Assembly (NCBI RefSeq): GCF_000834635.1
Contig: NZ_JXQV01000004.1
Coordinates: 62,001-126,000, forward strand
Length of the DNA stretch: 64,000 nt
DNA from: Agrobacterium tumefaciens
GTDB lineage: Bacteria; Pseudomonadota; Alphaproteobacteria; Rhizobiales; Rhizobiaceae
Direction: 5' to 3'
Under the pieces are notes generated by a model. It saw nothing but the letters and a program-made list of their open reading frames with translations. It was not told the DNA's origin and did not search any database. Positions 7,468 through 16,815 of this stretch are shown one piece after another (position 1 is the first letter of the stretch; the number at the start of each line of letters is the position of its first letter). The position numbers and the translations under genes are program-made.

Positions 7468-9372
7468 ATGGCAAAAGTAATCGGTATCGACCTTGGCACG
7501 ACCAATTCCTGCGTTGCAGTGATGGACGGCAAGGACACCAAAGTTATTGAAAACGCAGAAGGTGCACGCACGACCCCTTCCATGGTTGCATTCAGCGACG
7601 ATGGCGAGCGTCTGGTCGGCCAGCCTGCGAAGCGTCAGGCTGTCACCAACCCAACCAACACTCTCTTTGCCGTAAAGCGCCTTATCGGTCGCCGTTACGA
7701 AGATCCGACCGTTGAAAAGGACAAGGGCCTCGTTCCGTTCGATATCGTCCGGGGTGACAATGGCGACGCCTGGGTACAGGCACAGGGCAAGGGTTATTCC
7801 CCTTCGCAGATCTCTGCCATGATTCTTCAGAAGATGAAGGAAACGGCTGAATCCTACCTCGGCGAAAAGGTCGAGAAGGCCGTCATCACCGTTCCTGCCT
7901 ACTTCAACGACGCGCAGCGCCAGGCAACCAAGGATGCAGGCCGCATCGCTGGTCTTGAAGTTCTGCGCATCATCAACGAGCCAACGGCCGCCGCATTGGC
8001 TTACGGCCTCGACAAGACCGAAGGCAAGACCATTGCCGTATACGACTTGGGCGGCGGTACCTTCGATATTTCCGTTCTGGAAATCGGCGATGGCGTCTTC
8101 GAAGTGAAGTCCACCAACGGCGATACATTCCTTGGCGGTGAAGACTTCGACATGCGTCTGGTCGAGTATCTGGCTGGCGAATTCAAGAAGGATCAGGGCA
8201 TTGACCTCAAGGGCGACAAGCTTGCGCTTCAGCGCCTGAAGGAAGCCGCTGAAAAGGCAAAGATCGAGCTGTCTTCTTCGCAGCAGACAGAAATCAACCT
8301 GCCCTTCATCACCGCAGACGCAACGGGTCCAAAGCACCTGACGCTGAAGCTGACACGCGCCAAGTTCGAAAACCTGGTCGATGACCTGGTTCAGCGCACT
8401 GTTGCACCGTGCAAGGCAGCGTTGAAGGATGCAGGCGTAACGGCTGCTGAAATCGACGAAGTTGTTCTGGTTGGCGGCATGAGCCGCATGCCGAAGGTTC
8501 AGGAAATCGTCAAGCAGCTGTTTGGCAAGGAACCCCATAAGGGCGTAAACCCTGACGAAGTTGTTGCCATGGGCGCGGCCATTCAGGCCGGCGTTCTGCA
8601 GGGCGACGTCAAGGATGTTCTGCTTCTCGACGTAACGCCTCTGTCGCTCGGCATCGAAACACTGGGTGGCGTCTTCACACGTCTGATCGACCGTAACACG
8701 ACGATCCCGACCAAGAAGAGCCAGACCTTCTCCACCGCCGAAGACAACCAGTCTGCCGTGACCATTCGCGTCAGCCAGGGCGAGCGCGAAATGGCGCAGG
8801 ACAACAAGCTTCTCGGCCAGTTCGACCTCGTTGGCCTGCCACCATCGCCACGCGGCGTTCCGCAGATCGAAGTCACCTTCGATATCGACGCCAACGGCAT
8901 CGTGCAGGTTTCCGCCAAGGACAAGGGCACCGGCAAGGAGCAGCAGATCCGCATCCAGGCATCTGGTGGTCTGTCTGACGCCGACATCGACAAGATGGTG
9001 AAGGACGCCGAAGCCAATGCCGAAGCCGACAAGAAGCGTCGCGCCGGTGTGGAAGCCAAGAACCAGGCCGAAAGCCTCATCCACTCCTCCGAGAAGTCGG
9101 TGAAGGAATATGGCGACAAGGTTTCCGAAACGGATCGCAAGGCCATCGAAGACGCCATCGCTGCACTGAAGGTCTCGGTTGAAGCGTCCGAGCCGGATGC
9201 CGATGACATTCAGGCCAAGACCCAGACCCTCATGGAAGTTTCCATGAAGCTTGGTCAGGCTGTCTACGAAGCCCAGCAGGCTGAAGGCGGCGAAGGCGCT
9301 GGCGAAGGCCATAAGGACGACGTCGTTGACGCAGACTACGAGGAAATCAAGGACGACAAGAAGTCCGCATAA
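7468..9372 (+). CDS. dnaK: Molecular chaperone DnaK (Hsp70)
   Basis: The 634-residue Hsp70 has its ATPase domain at about 1-385 (GIDLGTTNS at the start, then [25 protein letters not shown] and [10 protein letters not shown]), a substrate-binding beta domain at about 395-505, and a helical lid with an acidic tail ([10 protein letters not shown]). It refolds proteins with DnaJ and GrpE. The ATG at 7468 follows a strong Shine-Dalgarno AAGGAGAG (7453-7460); an in-frame extension further upstream lacks family similarity. dnaJ follows 88 bases downstream. An RpoH-type promoter lies upstream. Confidence 0.98.
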   Translation: MAKVIGIDLGTTNSCVAVMDGKDTKVIENAEGARTTPSMVAFSDDGERLVGQPAKRQAVTNPTNTLFAVKRLIGRRYEDPTVEKDKGLVPFDIVRGDNGDAWVQAQGKGYSPSQISAMILQKMKETAESYLGEKVEKAVITVPAYFNDAQRQATKDAGRIAGLEVLRIINEPTAAALAYGLDKTEGKTIAVYDLGGGTFDISVLEIGDGVFEVKSTNGDTFLGGEDFDMRLVEYLAGEFKKDQGIDLKGDKLALQRLKEAAEKAKIELSSSQQTEINLPFITADATGPKHLTLKLTRAKFENLVDDLVQRTVAPCKAALKDAGVTAAEIDEVVLVGGMSRMPKVQEIVKQLFGKEPHKGVNPDEVVAMGAAIQAGVLQGDVKDVLLLDVTPLSLGIETLGGVFTRLIDRNTTIPTKKSQTFSTAEDNQSAVTIRVSQGEREMAQDNKLLGQFDLVGLPPSPRGVPQIEVTFDIDANGIVQVSAKDKGTGKEQQIRIQASGGLSDADIDKMVKDAEANAEADKKRRAGVEAKNQAESLIHSSEKSVKEYGDKVSETDRKAIEDAIAALKVSVEASEPDADDIQAKTQTLMEVSMKLGQAVYEAQQAEGGEGAGEGHKDDVVDADYEEIKDDKKSA

Positions 9373-9411
9373 ACAGCGGCTTTTGAAATCCAATTGATGC
9401 TTGACTGAAAT

Positions 9412-9432
9412 CCGGCTGCCTCGTGCAGCCGG
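9412..9432 (+). other. Intergenic hairpin between dnaK and dnaJ
   Basis: An 8-bp perfect stem (CCGGCTGC 9412-9419 with GCAGCCGG 9425-9432) has a 5-base loop and lacks a T run. It may lower dnaJ expression relative to dnaK or stabilise the processed dnaK mRNA. Confidence 0.5.
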
Positions 9433-9460
9433 AAATCCATTTCCCGGGGCTTGTTATTTA

Positions 9461-10594
9461 ATGGCGAAACCAGACTTTTACGAAACACTCGGCGTTGGCA
9501 GAACAGCTGACGAAAAAGAGCTGAAAAGCGCCTTCCGCAAACTCGCGATGAAGTATCATCCCGACAAGAATCCTGGCGACGCTGAATCCGAGAGAAAATT
9601 CAAGGAACTCAACGAAGCCTATGAGACACTGAAAGACCCGCAGAAGCGCGCTGCCTATGACCGCTTCGGTCACGCGGCCTTCGAGCAGGGCGGCATGGGC
9701 AATGCTGGCGGCGGCTTTGGCGGTGGCGCGAGCGGTGGCTTCTCGGACATCTTTGAAGACATTTTCGGCGAGATGATGGGCGGCGGGCGTGCGCGCCGTT
9801 CCAGCGGAGGCCGTGAACGCGGTGCCGATCTTCGCTACAACATGGAAATATCGCTGGAAGAAGCCTTTGCGGGCAAGACAGCGCAGATCCGTGTGCCGAC
9901 ATCCATCACCTGTGACGTTTGCACCGGCTCCGGCGCAAAGCCCGGGACACAGCCGAAAACCTGCGGCACGTGCCAGGGTTCAGGCCGTGTGCGTGCAGCG
10001 CAGGGTTTCTTCTCGGTCGAGCGCACCTGCCCGACCTGCCATGGTCGCGGCCAGACGATCACCGACCCCTGCACCAAGTGCAACGGTCAGGGCCGTGTGA
10101 CGGAAGAACGGTCTCTGTCGGTCAATATTCCCTCGGGCATCGAAGATGGCACGCGCATTCGCCTGCAGGGCGAGGGCGAGGCCGGTATGCGCGGTGGCCC
10201 ATCGGGCGACCTCTACATCTTCCTTTCGGTGCGGCCGCATGAGTTCTTCCAGCGCGATGGTGCGGATCTCTATTGCGCGGTTCCGATCTCCATGACGACG
10301 GCAGCACTCGGCGGCACGTTCGATGTAACGACGCTGGACAATACCAAGTCTCGCGTGACGGTGCCGGAAGGCACACAGGCCGGAAAGCAGTTCCGTCTCA
10401 AGGGTAAGGGCATGCCTGTACTGCGTTCTGCGCAGCAGGGTGATCTCTACATCCAGATTCAGATCGAGACGCCGCAGAAGCTGACGAAACGCCAGCGCGA
10501 ATTGCTACAGGAATTCGAGACGCTGTCGTCCAAGGAAAACAACCCTGAATCCGCTGGCTTCTTTGCCCGGATGAAGGAATTCTTCGACGGCTGA
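9461..10594 (+). CDS. dnaJ: Co-chaperone DnaJ (Hsp40)
   Basis: The 377-residue type I DnaJ has all four expected parts. The J domain (about 1-70) carries the HPD triad in YHPDKNPG. A Gly/Phe-rich linker runs about 75-125. The zinc domain has four CxxCxGxG repeats ([32 protein letters not shown]). The substrate-binding C-terminal part follows. It delivers clients to DnaK and stimulates ATP hydrolysis. The ATG at 9461 matches the family N-terminus ([11 protein letters not shown]). A strong terminator follows. Confidence 0.98.
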   Translation: MAKPDFYETLGVGRTADEKELKSAFRKLAMKYHPDKNPGDAESERKFKELNEAYETLKDPQKRAAYDRFGHAAFEQGGMGNAGGGFGGGASGGFSDIFEDIFGEMMGGGRARRSSGGRERGADLRYNMEISLEEAFAGKTAQIRVPTSITCDVCTGSGAKPGTQPKTCGTCQGSGRVRAAQGFFSVERTCPTCHGRGQTITDPCTKCNGQGRVTEERSLSVNIPSGIEDGTRIRLQGEGEAGMRGGPSGDLYIFLSVRPHEFFQRDGADLYCAVPISMTTAALGGTFDVTTLDNTKSRVTVPEGTQAGKQFRLKGKGMPVLRSAQQGDLYIQIQIETPQKLTKRQRELLQEFETLSSKENNPESAGFFARMKEFFDG

Positions 10595-10620
10595 TAGCTG
10601 GAGATGATCGTATTTGGAAA

Positions 10621-10653
10621 AGCCGCGCATTCGAAAGGATGCGCGGTTTTTTT
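10621..10653 (+). terminator. Intrinsic terminator after dnaJ
   Basis: An 8-bp stem (CCGCGCAT 10623-10630 with ATGCGCGG 10639-10646) is followed by seven T (10647-10653). It lies 27 bases past the dnaJ stop and slightly overlaps the end of the convergent LysE-type gene. Confidence 0.85.
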
Positions 10654-11236
10654 ATGCCATGGCGCGAAGGGATGCGGCGGCAAGAAGAGCGGCAAAGGCG
10701 AAAAGGCAGGTGGCGGCAATGCGCTGGATGGCTTCAGGGTGCAGTCGAACAGCCTTGCCCTTAGCGAGGAAATGGCCAAGGCTGATCCAGCCCGATGCAG
10801 CAAAGACCACCAGACCTGCAAACAGGCCAAGCCACGGAAGCAACTCGGCAATAGGGCCGTGCGGCATGATAACGATGGCGATGATCAGTGCTTTGGGATT
10901 GAGCATGGTCGTCACCAGAATATCTCGAGCCGTCACCTCAGCTGCGTCCTGCTCTGCCACGCCCTTGAACCATAGGCGATAGCTCAAATAGAGCACCCAG
11001 AGGCTGGCGCTGATCTTGGCAGCAAGCAGAAGGGCCGGGTGGGCGGCCAGAAAGGGCGCGGCCACAACGGCGACGGGTATTATGATGGCGAGATAGCCGA
11101 CGCACTCGGCGAAGATCATGGGCAGGGCGCGCGCCACGCCGCGCGAATACCCAGCCAGCGCCATCAATGTGTTGGTTGGGCCAGGCGTTAGCAACAGCAG
11201 CAGAATGGCACCAGTAAATTCCAGAATTGTCGACAT
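10652..11236 (-). CDS. LysE/RhtB-family amino-acid exporter
   Basis: The 194-residue inner-membrane protein has about six hydrophobic segments and the family signature LLLTPGPTNTLMALAGYSRG near the N-terminus. These proteins export amino acids or small metabolites. The ATG at 11236 is preferred over an in-frame start 39 bases upstream because GGAGC sits at good spacing and the product then begins MSTILEFTGAIL, typical of the family. Its substrate is not evident. Confidence 0.88.
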   Translation of the reverse strand: MSTILEFTGAILLLLLTPGPTNTLMALAGYSRGVARALPMIFAECVGYLAIIIPVAVVAAPFLAAHPALLLAAKISASLWVLYLSYRLWFKGVAEQDAAEVTARDILVTTMLNPKALIIAIVIMPHGPIAELLPWLGLFAGLVVFAASGWISLGHFLAKGKAVRLHPEAIQRIAATCLFAFAALLAAASLRAMA

Positions 11237-11307
11237 GTCATGCTCCAGATGAGAGTTGAGACATAGCCGGATCAAGGCACAGGCTGTTTGATTTCAGTCA
11301 AGTTTTC

Positions 11308-11862
11308 TCAGCCGGAAAACCCGCCTTCTTCCAGAAAGATGCGCTCTTCTTCGGTGCTCTCTCGCAAAAGAATATCATTGCGATGAGGGAAGCGGCCGAA
11401 CCGTTCGATGATGTCCCGGTGTTCGATGGCGAAGGGCATGTAGCGTTCGCCCAAGGGCTCACACAGCTTGCAGCACAATTGCTGATCTTCCAGCTCTTCC
11501 GAATGCATGAGCGGAAGATAGAAGAAAATCCGAAGCTCGGGATCTATCGTCATGTCGTGGCCGCGCTGAAGGCCCTCTTGCGTATAGAGCCGCGCGAGCG
11601 GATCGGTGGCATACATATGCGCGGTGCCGCGAAAGCAGTTGCGCGGAAACTGATCCAGCAGCAGGAGAAGCGCAAGACTACACTCGGGGCCCTCAAGCCA
11701 TGCTTCCAGAGCGCGTCTGGCAGCAGCAAAATGCGCATCGCGAAAACGGTCATGGAAGGTTGCGTCGAACTGCGCGTCCTTGTCGAACCATTTCTCCGGT
11801 CCGGCCTCTTTCCAGAATGTCATGATATCGGAAACAAGCGTCTCGGAGCGATCAGGCGGCAC
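11308..11862 (-). CDS. DUF924 family protein
   Basis: The 184-residue soluble protein begins with a helix containing VSDIMTFWKEAGPEKWFDKD and contains LLLLLDQFPRNCFRGTAHMYATDPLAR and FFYLPLMHSEELEDQ. These conserved blocks mark DUF924, an all-helical TPR-like family of unknown function widespread in Proteobacteria. It lies between the LysE-type exporter and slyX on the same strand, with no sign of tight coupling. Confidence 0.88.
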   Translation of the reverse strand: MPPDRSETLVSDIMTFWKEAGPEKWFDKDAQFDATFHDRFRDAHFAAARRALEAWLEGPECSLALLLLLDQFPRNCFRGTAHMYATDPLARLYTQEGLQRGHDMTIDPELRIFFYLPLMHSEELEDQQLCCKLCEPLGERYMPFAIEHRDIIERFGRFPHRNDILLRESTEEERIFLEEGGFSG

Positions 11863-11885
11863 GGCGCTCTCCTTAGTAATGCAAA

Positions 11886-12098
11886 TTAGTAATGTGGGGG
11901 CTTTGTGATGGCGGGGGCCTCGAGCGATTGCTCCTCAAGGTTCAGGAACCGGTCGGTCAGCCGGTCCAGCTTGGCGCGTGTCTGCTCCACGACTTTCCAC
12001 TGCTCGGTCAGCTGATCGGAAAGCTCTTCGATGGTTTTCGCCTGATGCGCCACGGTTTCTTCGAGCGCAATGATACGGTTTTCGCTGTCGTCAGCCAT
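11886..12098 (-). CDS. slyX: SlyX family protein
   Basis: This 70-residue protein is mostly one long coiled coil (MADDSENRIIALEETVAHQ... to about residue 55) with a Pro-His-Tyr end (PPHY) that is characteristic of SlyX. The molecular function of the family is unknown. The ATG at 12098 has a good Shine-Dalgarno (AGAGGTGATC) and matches the family start; 19 upstream in-frame codons are therefore left out. Confidence 0.88.
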   Translation of the reverse strand: MADDSENRIIALEETVAHQAKTIEELSDQLTEQWKVVEQTRAKLDRLTDRFLNLEEQSLEAPAITKPPHY

Positions 12099-12152
12099 GA
12101 TCACCTCTTGAGTTACGCATTGCTTTGCCAGCTTTGTGCCCCGCAGACAAGA

Positions 12153-12181
12153 CAAAGGCCGGACGTGATGCCCGGCCTTTG
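12153..12181 (-). terminator. Terminator after the tctCBA operon
   Basis: A 10-bp perfect stem (CAAAGGCCGG 12153-12162 with CCGGCCTTTG 12172-12181) lies 26 bases past the tctA stop on the minus strand. The stem's own Ts plus a short T-rich tail could release polymerase. Confidence 0.65.
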
Positions 12182-12206
12182 CGTGTTTCAGACGATGGGT
12201 GAGCGA

Positions 12207-13715
12207 TCAGTCTTCTTCCTGGAAGACCTCTTCGCGCTTCTTCTTGACGCTTGGCAGGAAGACGACGACGAGGACAGCCACGGCAATCAGCAGCAGCGTT
12301 GCGCTGATGGGGCGGGTGACGAAGGTCGTCGCATCGCCACGCGACAGGATCATCGCCCGCCGCAGGTTTTCTTCCAGCAACGGCCCCAGCACGAAGCCGA
12401 GCAGAAGCGGTGCGGGTTCGCAGCGCAGCTTCACCAGCGCATAGCCGATCAACCCGAAGAAGGCCACGGCATAGAGGTCGTAGACGTTGGAATTGACGCT
12501 GTAGACCCCGATGGCGCAGAAGGCCATGATGATCGGGAACAATACATAGTATGGGATGGTCAGCAGCTTCACCCACAGCCCGATGAGCGGCAGGTTGAGA
12601 ACCACCAGCATCAGGTTGCCGATCCACATGGAGGCAATGATGCCCCAGAACAGCGCAGGCTGCTCGGTGGCGACATTGGGACCGGGAACGATGCCCTGAA
12701 TGATCATCGCACCAATCATCAGCGCCATGACGGGGTTGGCAGGAATGCCAAGCGTGAGCAGCGGAATGAAGGATGTCTGCGCGCCTGCATTGTTGGCGGA
12801 TTCTGGCCCAGCCACACCGGCAATCGCGCCATGGCCAAACTCTTCCGGATGCTTGGACACACGTTTTTCCACCGTGTAGGATGCAAAAGCCGCAAGAATG
12901 GCACCACCACCCGGCAGAATGCCAAGCGCCGAGCCGATGGCCGTGCCGCGCAGAACGGGGCCGACCATCTGCTTGAACTCTTGCCTGCTGGGCAGAAGGC
13001 CGCTGACCTTTGCCATCAAGACGGAGCGGGTCTTTTCACTTTCGAGGTTTCGCAGAATTTCGGCAATACCGAACACACCAACGGCAACCGCCACGAAGTT
13101 CAGGCCATCGGCATATTCGCGGATACCCAGCGTGAAGCGGGGCGTGCCGCTATAGATATCCGTGCCGACCAGACCGAGCAGCAGGCCGAGAACCACCATG
13201 GCCAGGGCCTTGATGATCGAGCCGTGTGCCAGCGCAATGGAGGAGACAAGGCCAACGACCATCAGCGAGAAATATTCGGCGGCACCGAACTCCAGCGCGA
13301 TGGCTGTGAGCGGCGGCGCGAAGATGGCGACGAGAAAGGTCGAGACCGAACCGGCAAAGAAGGAGCCAAGGGCTGCGACCGAAAGCGCCACGCCAGCCTT
13401 GCCCTTGCGCGCCATCTGGTAGCCATCGATGGCGGTGACGGCAGAAGAGGATTCGCCCGGCATGTTGATGAGGATCGCCGTGGTCGAGCCGCCATATTGC
13501 GCACCGTAATAGATACCGGCGAGCATGATGAGCGACGAGACCGGTTCCAGCTGAAAGGTGATGGGCAGCAGCATGGCAATGGTTGCCGTGGCACCGATGC
13601 CCGGCAAAACGCCGATCAATGTTCCAAGGATGACCCCGATAAAGCAGAAGAACAGATTATCGATAGAGGTTGCGGTGGAAAAACCAAGCGCGAGATTACT
13701 GAACAGTTCCATCAT
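12207..13715 (-). CDS. tctA: Tripartite tricarboxylate transporter, large permease TctA
   Basis: The 502-residue membrane protein has about 11-12 hydrophobic segments. It has the TctA signatures [17 protein letters not shown] (about residues 38-54), [20 protein letters not shown] (about 69-88) and a second glycine-rich block [18 protein letters not shown]. TctA is the large transmembrane part of secondary transporters that import citrate, other carboxylates or aromatic acids captured by a periplasmic TctC protein. It is the last gene of tctC-tctB-tctA; tctB ends 5 bases upstream of its start. Confidence 0.95.
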   Translation of the reverse strand: MMELFSNLALGFSTATSIDNLFFCFIGVILGTLIGVLPGIGATATIAMLLPITFQLEPVSSLIMLAGIYYGAQYGGSTTAILINMPGESSSAVTAIDGYQMARKGKAGVALSVAALGSFFAGSVSTFLVAIFAPPLTAIALEFGAAEYFSLMVVGLVSSIALAHGSIIKALAMVVLGLLLGLVGTDIYSGTPRFTLGIREYADGLNFVAVAVGVFGIAEILRNLESEKTRSVLMAKVSGLLPSRQEFKQMVGPVLRGTAIGSALGILPGGGAILAAFASYTVEKRVSKHPEEFGHGAIAGVAGPESANNAGAQTSFIPLLTLGIPANPVMALMIGAMIIQGIVPGPNVATEQPALFWGIIASMWIGNLMLVVLNLPLIGLWVKLLTIPYYVLFPIIMAFCAIGVYSVNSNVYDLYAVAFFGLIGYALVKLRCEPAPLLLGFVLGPLLEENLRRAMILSRGDATTFVTRPISATLLLIAVAVLVVVFLPSVKKKREEVFQEED

Positions 13716-13720
13716 GCACC

Positions 13721-14182
13721 TCAGAAATTGAGCCAGGGGCCGAAGCGCTGGAAGGGCAGGCCTAGACCGTAGTCGAAGACTGCGACGGAAAAGATGGTGA
13801 TGCCAACCGACAGGATGACGGCCATCAGCGGGTTCATCTTATGCGATGCAAAGGATGCAATCAGCGCGCTGATGAACAGGGCAGGCACGAAGCCCAAGCC
13901 CCGCACCGTCATGCCGAAGAAGATCGGCGCAGGCAGAATGAGGAAGATGCCGCGCCATGCGATGGCACCGAGCGGCTCTCCCTGCACCTTGCCTGCCCGC
14001 AGAAAAATGAGTGTGCCGAGGCCGACGAGAATGAGCGACAGCACCAGCGGGAAATATCCCGGCCCCATGCGAAACGCCGTTCCCAGCTCAAGCCCATAGG
14101 ATTGCCAGGCAAAGACAATGCCGAGCAGAATGAAGACGGCGCCACAGATCGCCTCTGTTGCATCGAATGATCGTGATTTCAT
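13721..14182 (-). CDS. tctB: Tripartite tricarboxylate transporter, small subunit TctB
   Basis: The 153-residue protein has four predicted membrane segments and the family pattern FRMGPGYFPLVLSLIL near residues 37-52. TctB is the small, poorly conserved membrane subunit. The ATG at 14182 follows GGGGAACC at good spacing and gives MKSRSFDATEAI, a usual TctB beginning. Confidence 0.9.
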   Translation of the reverse strand: MKSRSFDATEAICGAVFILLGIVFAWQSYGLELGTAFRMGPGYFPLVLSLILVGLGTLIFLRAGKVQGEPLGAIAWRGIFLILPAPIFFGMTVRGLGFVPALFISALIASFASHKMNPLMAVILSVGITIFSVAVFDYGLGLPFQRFGPWLNF

Positions 14183-14252
14183 CTGTTGGTTCCCCGCTGA
14201 CGAGTGAAAACCGGCGGCCATGAGGCCACCGGTTGAGTGCTTGAGAGCAGGC

Positions 14253-15236
14253 TTAGTCGGCGTACTGGCCAGCGGCCTCGATGACCGTCTTCCAGCGCGT
14301 GATTTCGCTTTCCAGCTTTGCCTTCAGCGCCGCAGGCGTGCCATCTGTTTCTGAAGACGGCGTGGTGCCGAGTTCCGCGAAGCGGGCTGCGACATTGGGG
14401 TCTTTCAGCGCGACCTGAAGCGACTTGGACAGGCGCTCATTGACAGCGGCAGGTGTGCCCTTTGGCGTATAAACGCCATGCCAGACACCCACTTCGAAGT
14501 TCGGCAGACCGGCTTCAGCCGAGGTCGGCACGTTTGGCAGCACATCCAGGCGCTTCGGCGTGGTAACGGCGTAAGCTTTGACCGTGCCGCCCTGAATCTG
14601 CTTGGTGGTGTTGGTGGTCTGGTCGCACATGATATCGACCTGACCGCCAAGAAGATCAGTCATTGCAGGGCCGGTGCCCTTGTAAGGCACTGTCACGAGC
14701 GGGGTCTTTATAGCGCTCATGAACAGCATGCCGCAGAGATGCGACGCAGCGCCGATGCCGGCATTGGCAACAGTGACCTTGTCCTTGTTGGCCTTGGCGT
14801 ATTCGATGAGGCCCTTGAGGTCTGTGGTCTCAAGCGTCTTGCGCGACAGAATGGTCATCGGCACTTCGGTGACGAGGCCGACATAATCGAAGGCTTCGAG
14901 CGTGTTATAGGCCAGCTTGCGGTAAAGCGTGGCGCTGGTGGCCATGCCGATATGGTGGAGAAGAACGGTGTAGCCATCCGGATCAGCGGCGGCAACGCGG
15001 CCAGCACCCAGCGTGCCACCGGCACCGCCAACATTTTCCACGATGATCTGCTGTCCAAGATCCTTGGACATGGATTCAGCCACAAGGCGGGCAACCGTAT
15101 CCGTCGGGCCACCGGCGGAGAAGGGAACGACCATGGTGATGTTGCGCTGCGGGTAGGTCTGGGCAGCGGCGGACAAGGCAAACAGCGATACGGCAGCAAG
15201 AGCCACGGCACCTGTGACGGTCTTGAGAATTTTCAT
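14253..15236 (-). CDS. tctC: Tripartite tricarboxylate transporter substrate-binding protein TctC (Bug family)
   Basis: The 327-residue precursor has a signal peptide (1-26, ending ALSAAAQ). It has the Bug-family features YPQRNITMVVPFSAGGPTD and YGDVLGG-like binding loops (GTGPAMTDLLGGQVDIMCD). Bug proteins capture carboxylates in the periplasm and pass them to TctAB. The ATG at 15236 follows GGGAGGAAAAG. Upstream lies a palindromic activator-like site, and a DctBD-type pair follows upstream of that, which suggests inducible expression by a dicarboxylate or tricarboxylate. Confidence 0.94.
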   Translation of the reverse strand: MKILKTVTGAVALAAVSLFALSAAAQTYPQRNITMVVPFSAGGPTDTVARLVAESMSKDLGQQIIVENVGGAGGTLGAGRVAAADPDGYTVLLHHIGMATSATLYRKLAYNTLEAFDYVGLVTEVPMTILSRKTLETTDLKGLIEYAKANKDKVTVANAGIGAASHLCGMLFMSAIKTPLVTVPYKGTGPAMTDLLGGQVDIMCDQTTNTTKQIQGGTVKAYAVTTPKRLDVLPNVPTSAEAGLPNFEVGVWHGVYTPKGTPAAVNERLSKSLQVALKDPNVAARFAELGTTPSSETDGTPAALKAKLESEITRWKTVIEAAGQYAD

Positions 15237-15381
15237 CTTTTCCTCCCGATGAAATATGGCCTCATCGACCGGCGCACTCCTCTTGCGGTCGGTCGGGGTG
15301 ATGCATTTTGAAATGGGAGCTTGTGCGCGCGCAATGGCGGCGCAGAACAACCGTCACAAAACCCGTCTTATTTCGGCCTCA

Positions 15382-15434
15382 ATGGGTGGAAATCGAAACA
15401 TGAGGCAGGGTGCATGGGTGGAAATCCGCCCATG
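15382..15434 (-). promoter_or_regulatory. Candidate enhancer (UAS) for the NtrC-type regulator upstream of tctC
   Basis: An ATGGGTGGAAATC word occurs twice in direct orientation (15382-15394 and 15414-15426), 32 bases apart, about three helix turns. The second is part of a nearly perfect 22-base dyad (15413-15434), CATGGGTGG-AAAT-CCGCCCATG, whose core GGAAATCC resembles DctD-type sites of rhizobia. The sites are about 146-198 bases upstream of tctC, a usual distance for sigma-54 activators. A clear -24/-12 promoter was not found. Confidence 0.5.
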
Positions 15435-15450
15435 GTCTCAACCGCTGCCG

Positions 15451-16815
15451 TCAAGACAGGGTTTTCAGGTCTTCACCATCAGCACCCTGTTTGATCAGCG
15501 CATATTTCTGCATTTTCTCATAGAGTGTCTTGCGCGATATTCCGAGCGTTTCATAGACGGCTTTCAGATTGCCCCGATGCGCTGTGATGGCCCGCGCCAG
15601 AATGGATTTTTCGAACTCGGCGACTTTGTCCGGGAGGCTGGCCGGGTTTTCCGACACCGTCTGCGGCCCGTCCGAGATGCTGCCATCCAGTCCCAGCACA
15701 AGCCGGTCTGCCGCATTTCGAAGCTCCCGCACATTGCCGGGCCAGTCGCGCATGGAGAGGCCCGAGACGATATCGGAGGGGACATCGAGATCATCGCGGC
15801 CATAGCGCGCCGCGGCCTCGCGCACCAGCTGGAGGAAGAGCAGCGGAATATCGGCGCGGCGCTGCGCGAGCGATGGCACATGCACGGTTGCGACATTGAG
15901 CCGATAGAGCAGATCCTGCCGAAAGCGACCCGCCAGCGCCTCCTGCGCTAAGTCCGCCTTGCTGGTGGCGATGAAGCGCACATCGAGCTCCACGGTCTCG
16001 TTGGAGCCAAGGCGGGTGATCGTACGCTCCTGCAACACGCGCAAAAGCTTGCCCTGCATGTCAAAGGGCATCGAGCCGATTTCATCCAGAAGCACCGTGC
16101 CACCACGGGCATGTTCAAACTTGCCATAGCGAGGCCGAAGCGCGCCGGGAAATGCGCCGGCCTCATGGCCGAACAATTCACTCTCGATGAGGTGCTGCGG
16201 CAGCGCTGCGCAATTGATGGCAACGAAGGGCTTGTCTGCGCGGGCGCTGACATCGTGAAGCGCACGCGCAACGACTTCCTTGCCAGCGCCAGTATCACCG
16301 ATGATGAGCGTATCGGCATCAGCCGCACCAATGGCCCGGATGCGATAGCGCAGATCCACCATGACCTGGGTGCGACCGGGCAGGCGGGTTTCCAGATCAT
16401 CCCGCTTGCCAGCGACGGCCCGCAGGCGGCGATTTTCCAGAACCAGCGAACGTCGGTCTATCGCCCGCTTGATGATGCCAGCCAGATATTGGACGCTAAA
16501 CGGCTTTTCGATGAAGTCGTAGGCGCCATTGCGCATGGCGCTGACCGCAAGCTGCACGTCGCCATGGCCGGTGACGAGAATGACGGGAATTTCCGCATCC
16601 AGCTCGCGCACCTTTTGCAACAGCGTCATGCCATCCATGCCCGGCATGCGGATATCGCTGACGATGATGCCATCGAAGCTGTAGCCGATCAGCTCGAATA
16701 CATGGTCGGCATTATCGACGGTGACGACATCCAGACCGGCAAGCTCCAGCGCCTGTGCGGTCGAAAGCCGCAAATCCTCTTCATCATCGATCAGCAAAAC
16801 GCGGGACGTGGTCAT
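15451..16815 (-). CDS. Sigma-54-dependent response regulator, DctD-like, with GAFPGA in place of GAFTGA
   Basis: The 454-residue NtrC-family protein has a receiver domain (phosphoacceptor Asp54 in IIVSDIRMPGMDG), an AAA+ domain (Walker A GDTGAGKE at 173-180, Walker B GGTVLLDEIG) and a Fis-type HTH near the C-terminus (YETLGISRKTLYEKMQKY). The sigma-54 contact loop reads GAFPGA (220-225), with Pro in place of the usual Thr. It overlaps its sensor kinase by ATGA. Together they probably control the adjacent tct operon; the family name DctD refers to C4-dicarboxylate control. Confidence 0.9.
   Translation of the reverse strand: MTTSRVLLIDDEEDLRLSTAQALELAGLDVVTVDNADHVFELIGYSFDGIIVSDIRMPGMDGMTLLQKVRELDAEIPVILVTGHGDVQLAVSAMRNGAYDFIEKPFSVQYLAGIIKRAIDRRSLVLENRRLRAVAGKRDDLETRLPGRTQVMVDLRYRIRAIGAADADTLIIGDTGAGKEVVARALHDVSARADKPFVAINCAALPQHLIESELFGHEAGAFPGALRPRYGKFEHARGGTVLLDEIGSMPFDMQGKLLRVLQERTITRLGSNETVELDVRFIATSKADLAQEALAGRFRQDLLYRLNVATVHVPSLAQRRADIPLLFLQLVREAAARYGRDDLDVPSDIVSGLSMRDWPGNVRELRNAADRLVLGLDGSISDGPQTVSENPASLPDKVAEFEKSILARAITAHRGNLKAVYETLGISRKTLYEKMQKYALIKQGADGEDLKTLS

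Noticed and set aside
7288-9393. Open frame of 701 codons antisense to dnaK
   Set aside because: High GC and codon bias of dnaK leave few stops on the other strand; the translation shows no known motif.
11892-13772. Open frame of 626 codons antisense to slyX and tctA, product rich in His, Arg and Gln
   Set aside because: It spans several real genes on the other strand and has the composition of an antisense artefact.
15237-15381. Sigma-54 -24/-12 promoter for tctC
   Set aside because: I searched for TGGC-N8-TTGC type spacing and found only poor matches such as TTGCGC without a GG at -24.
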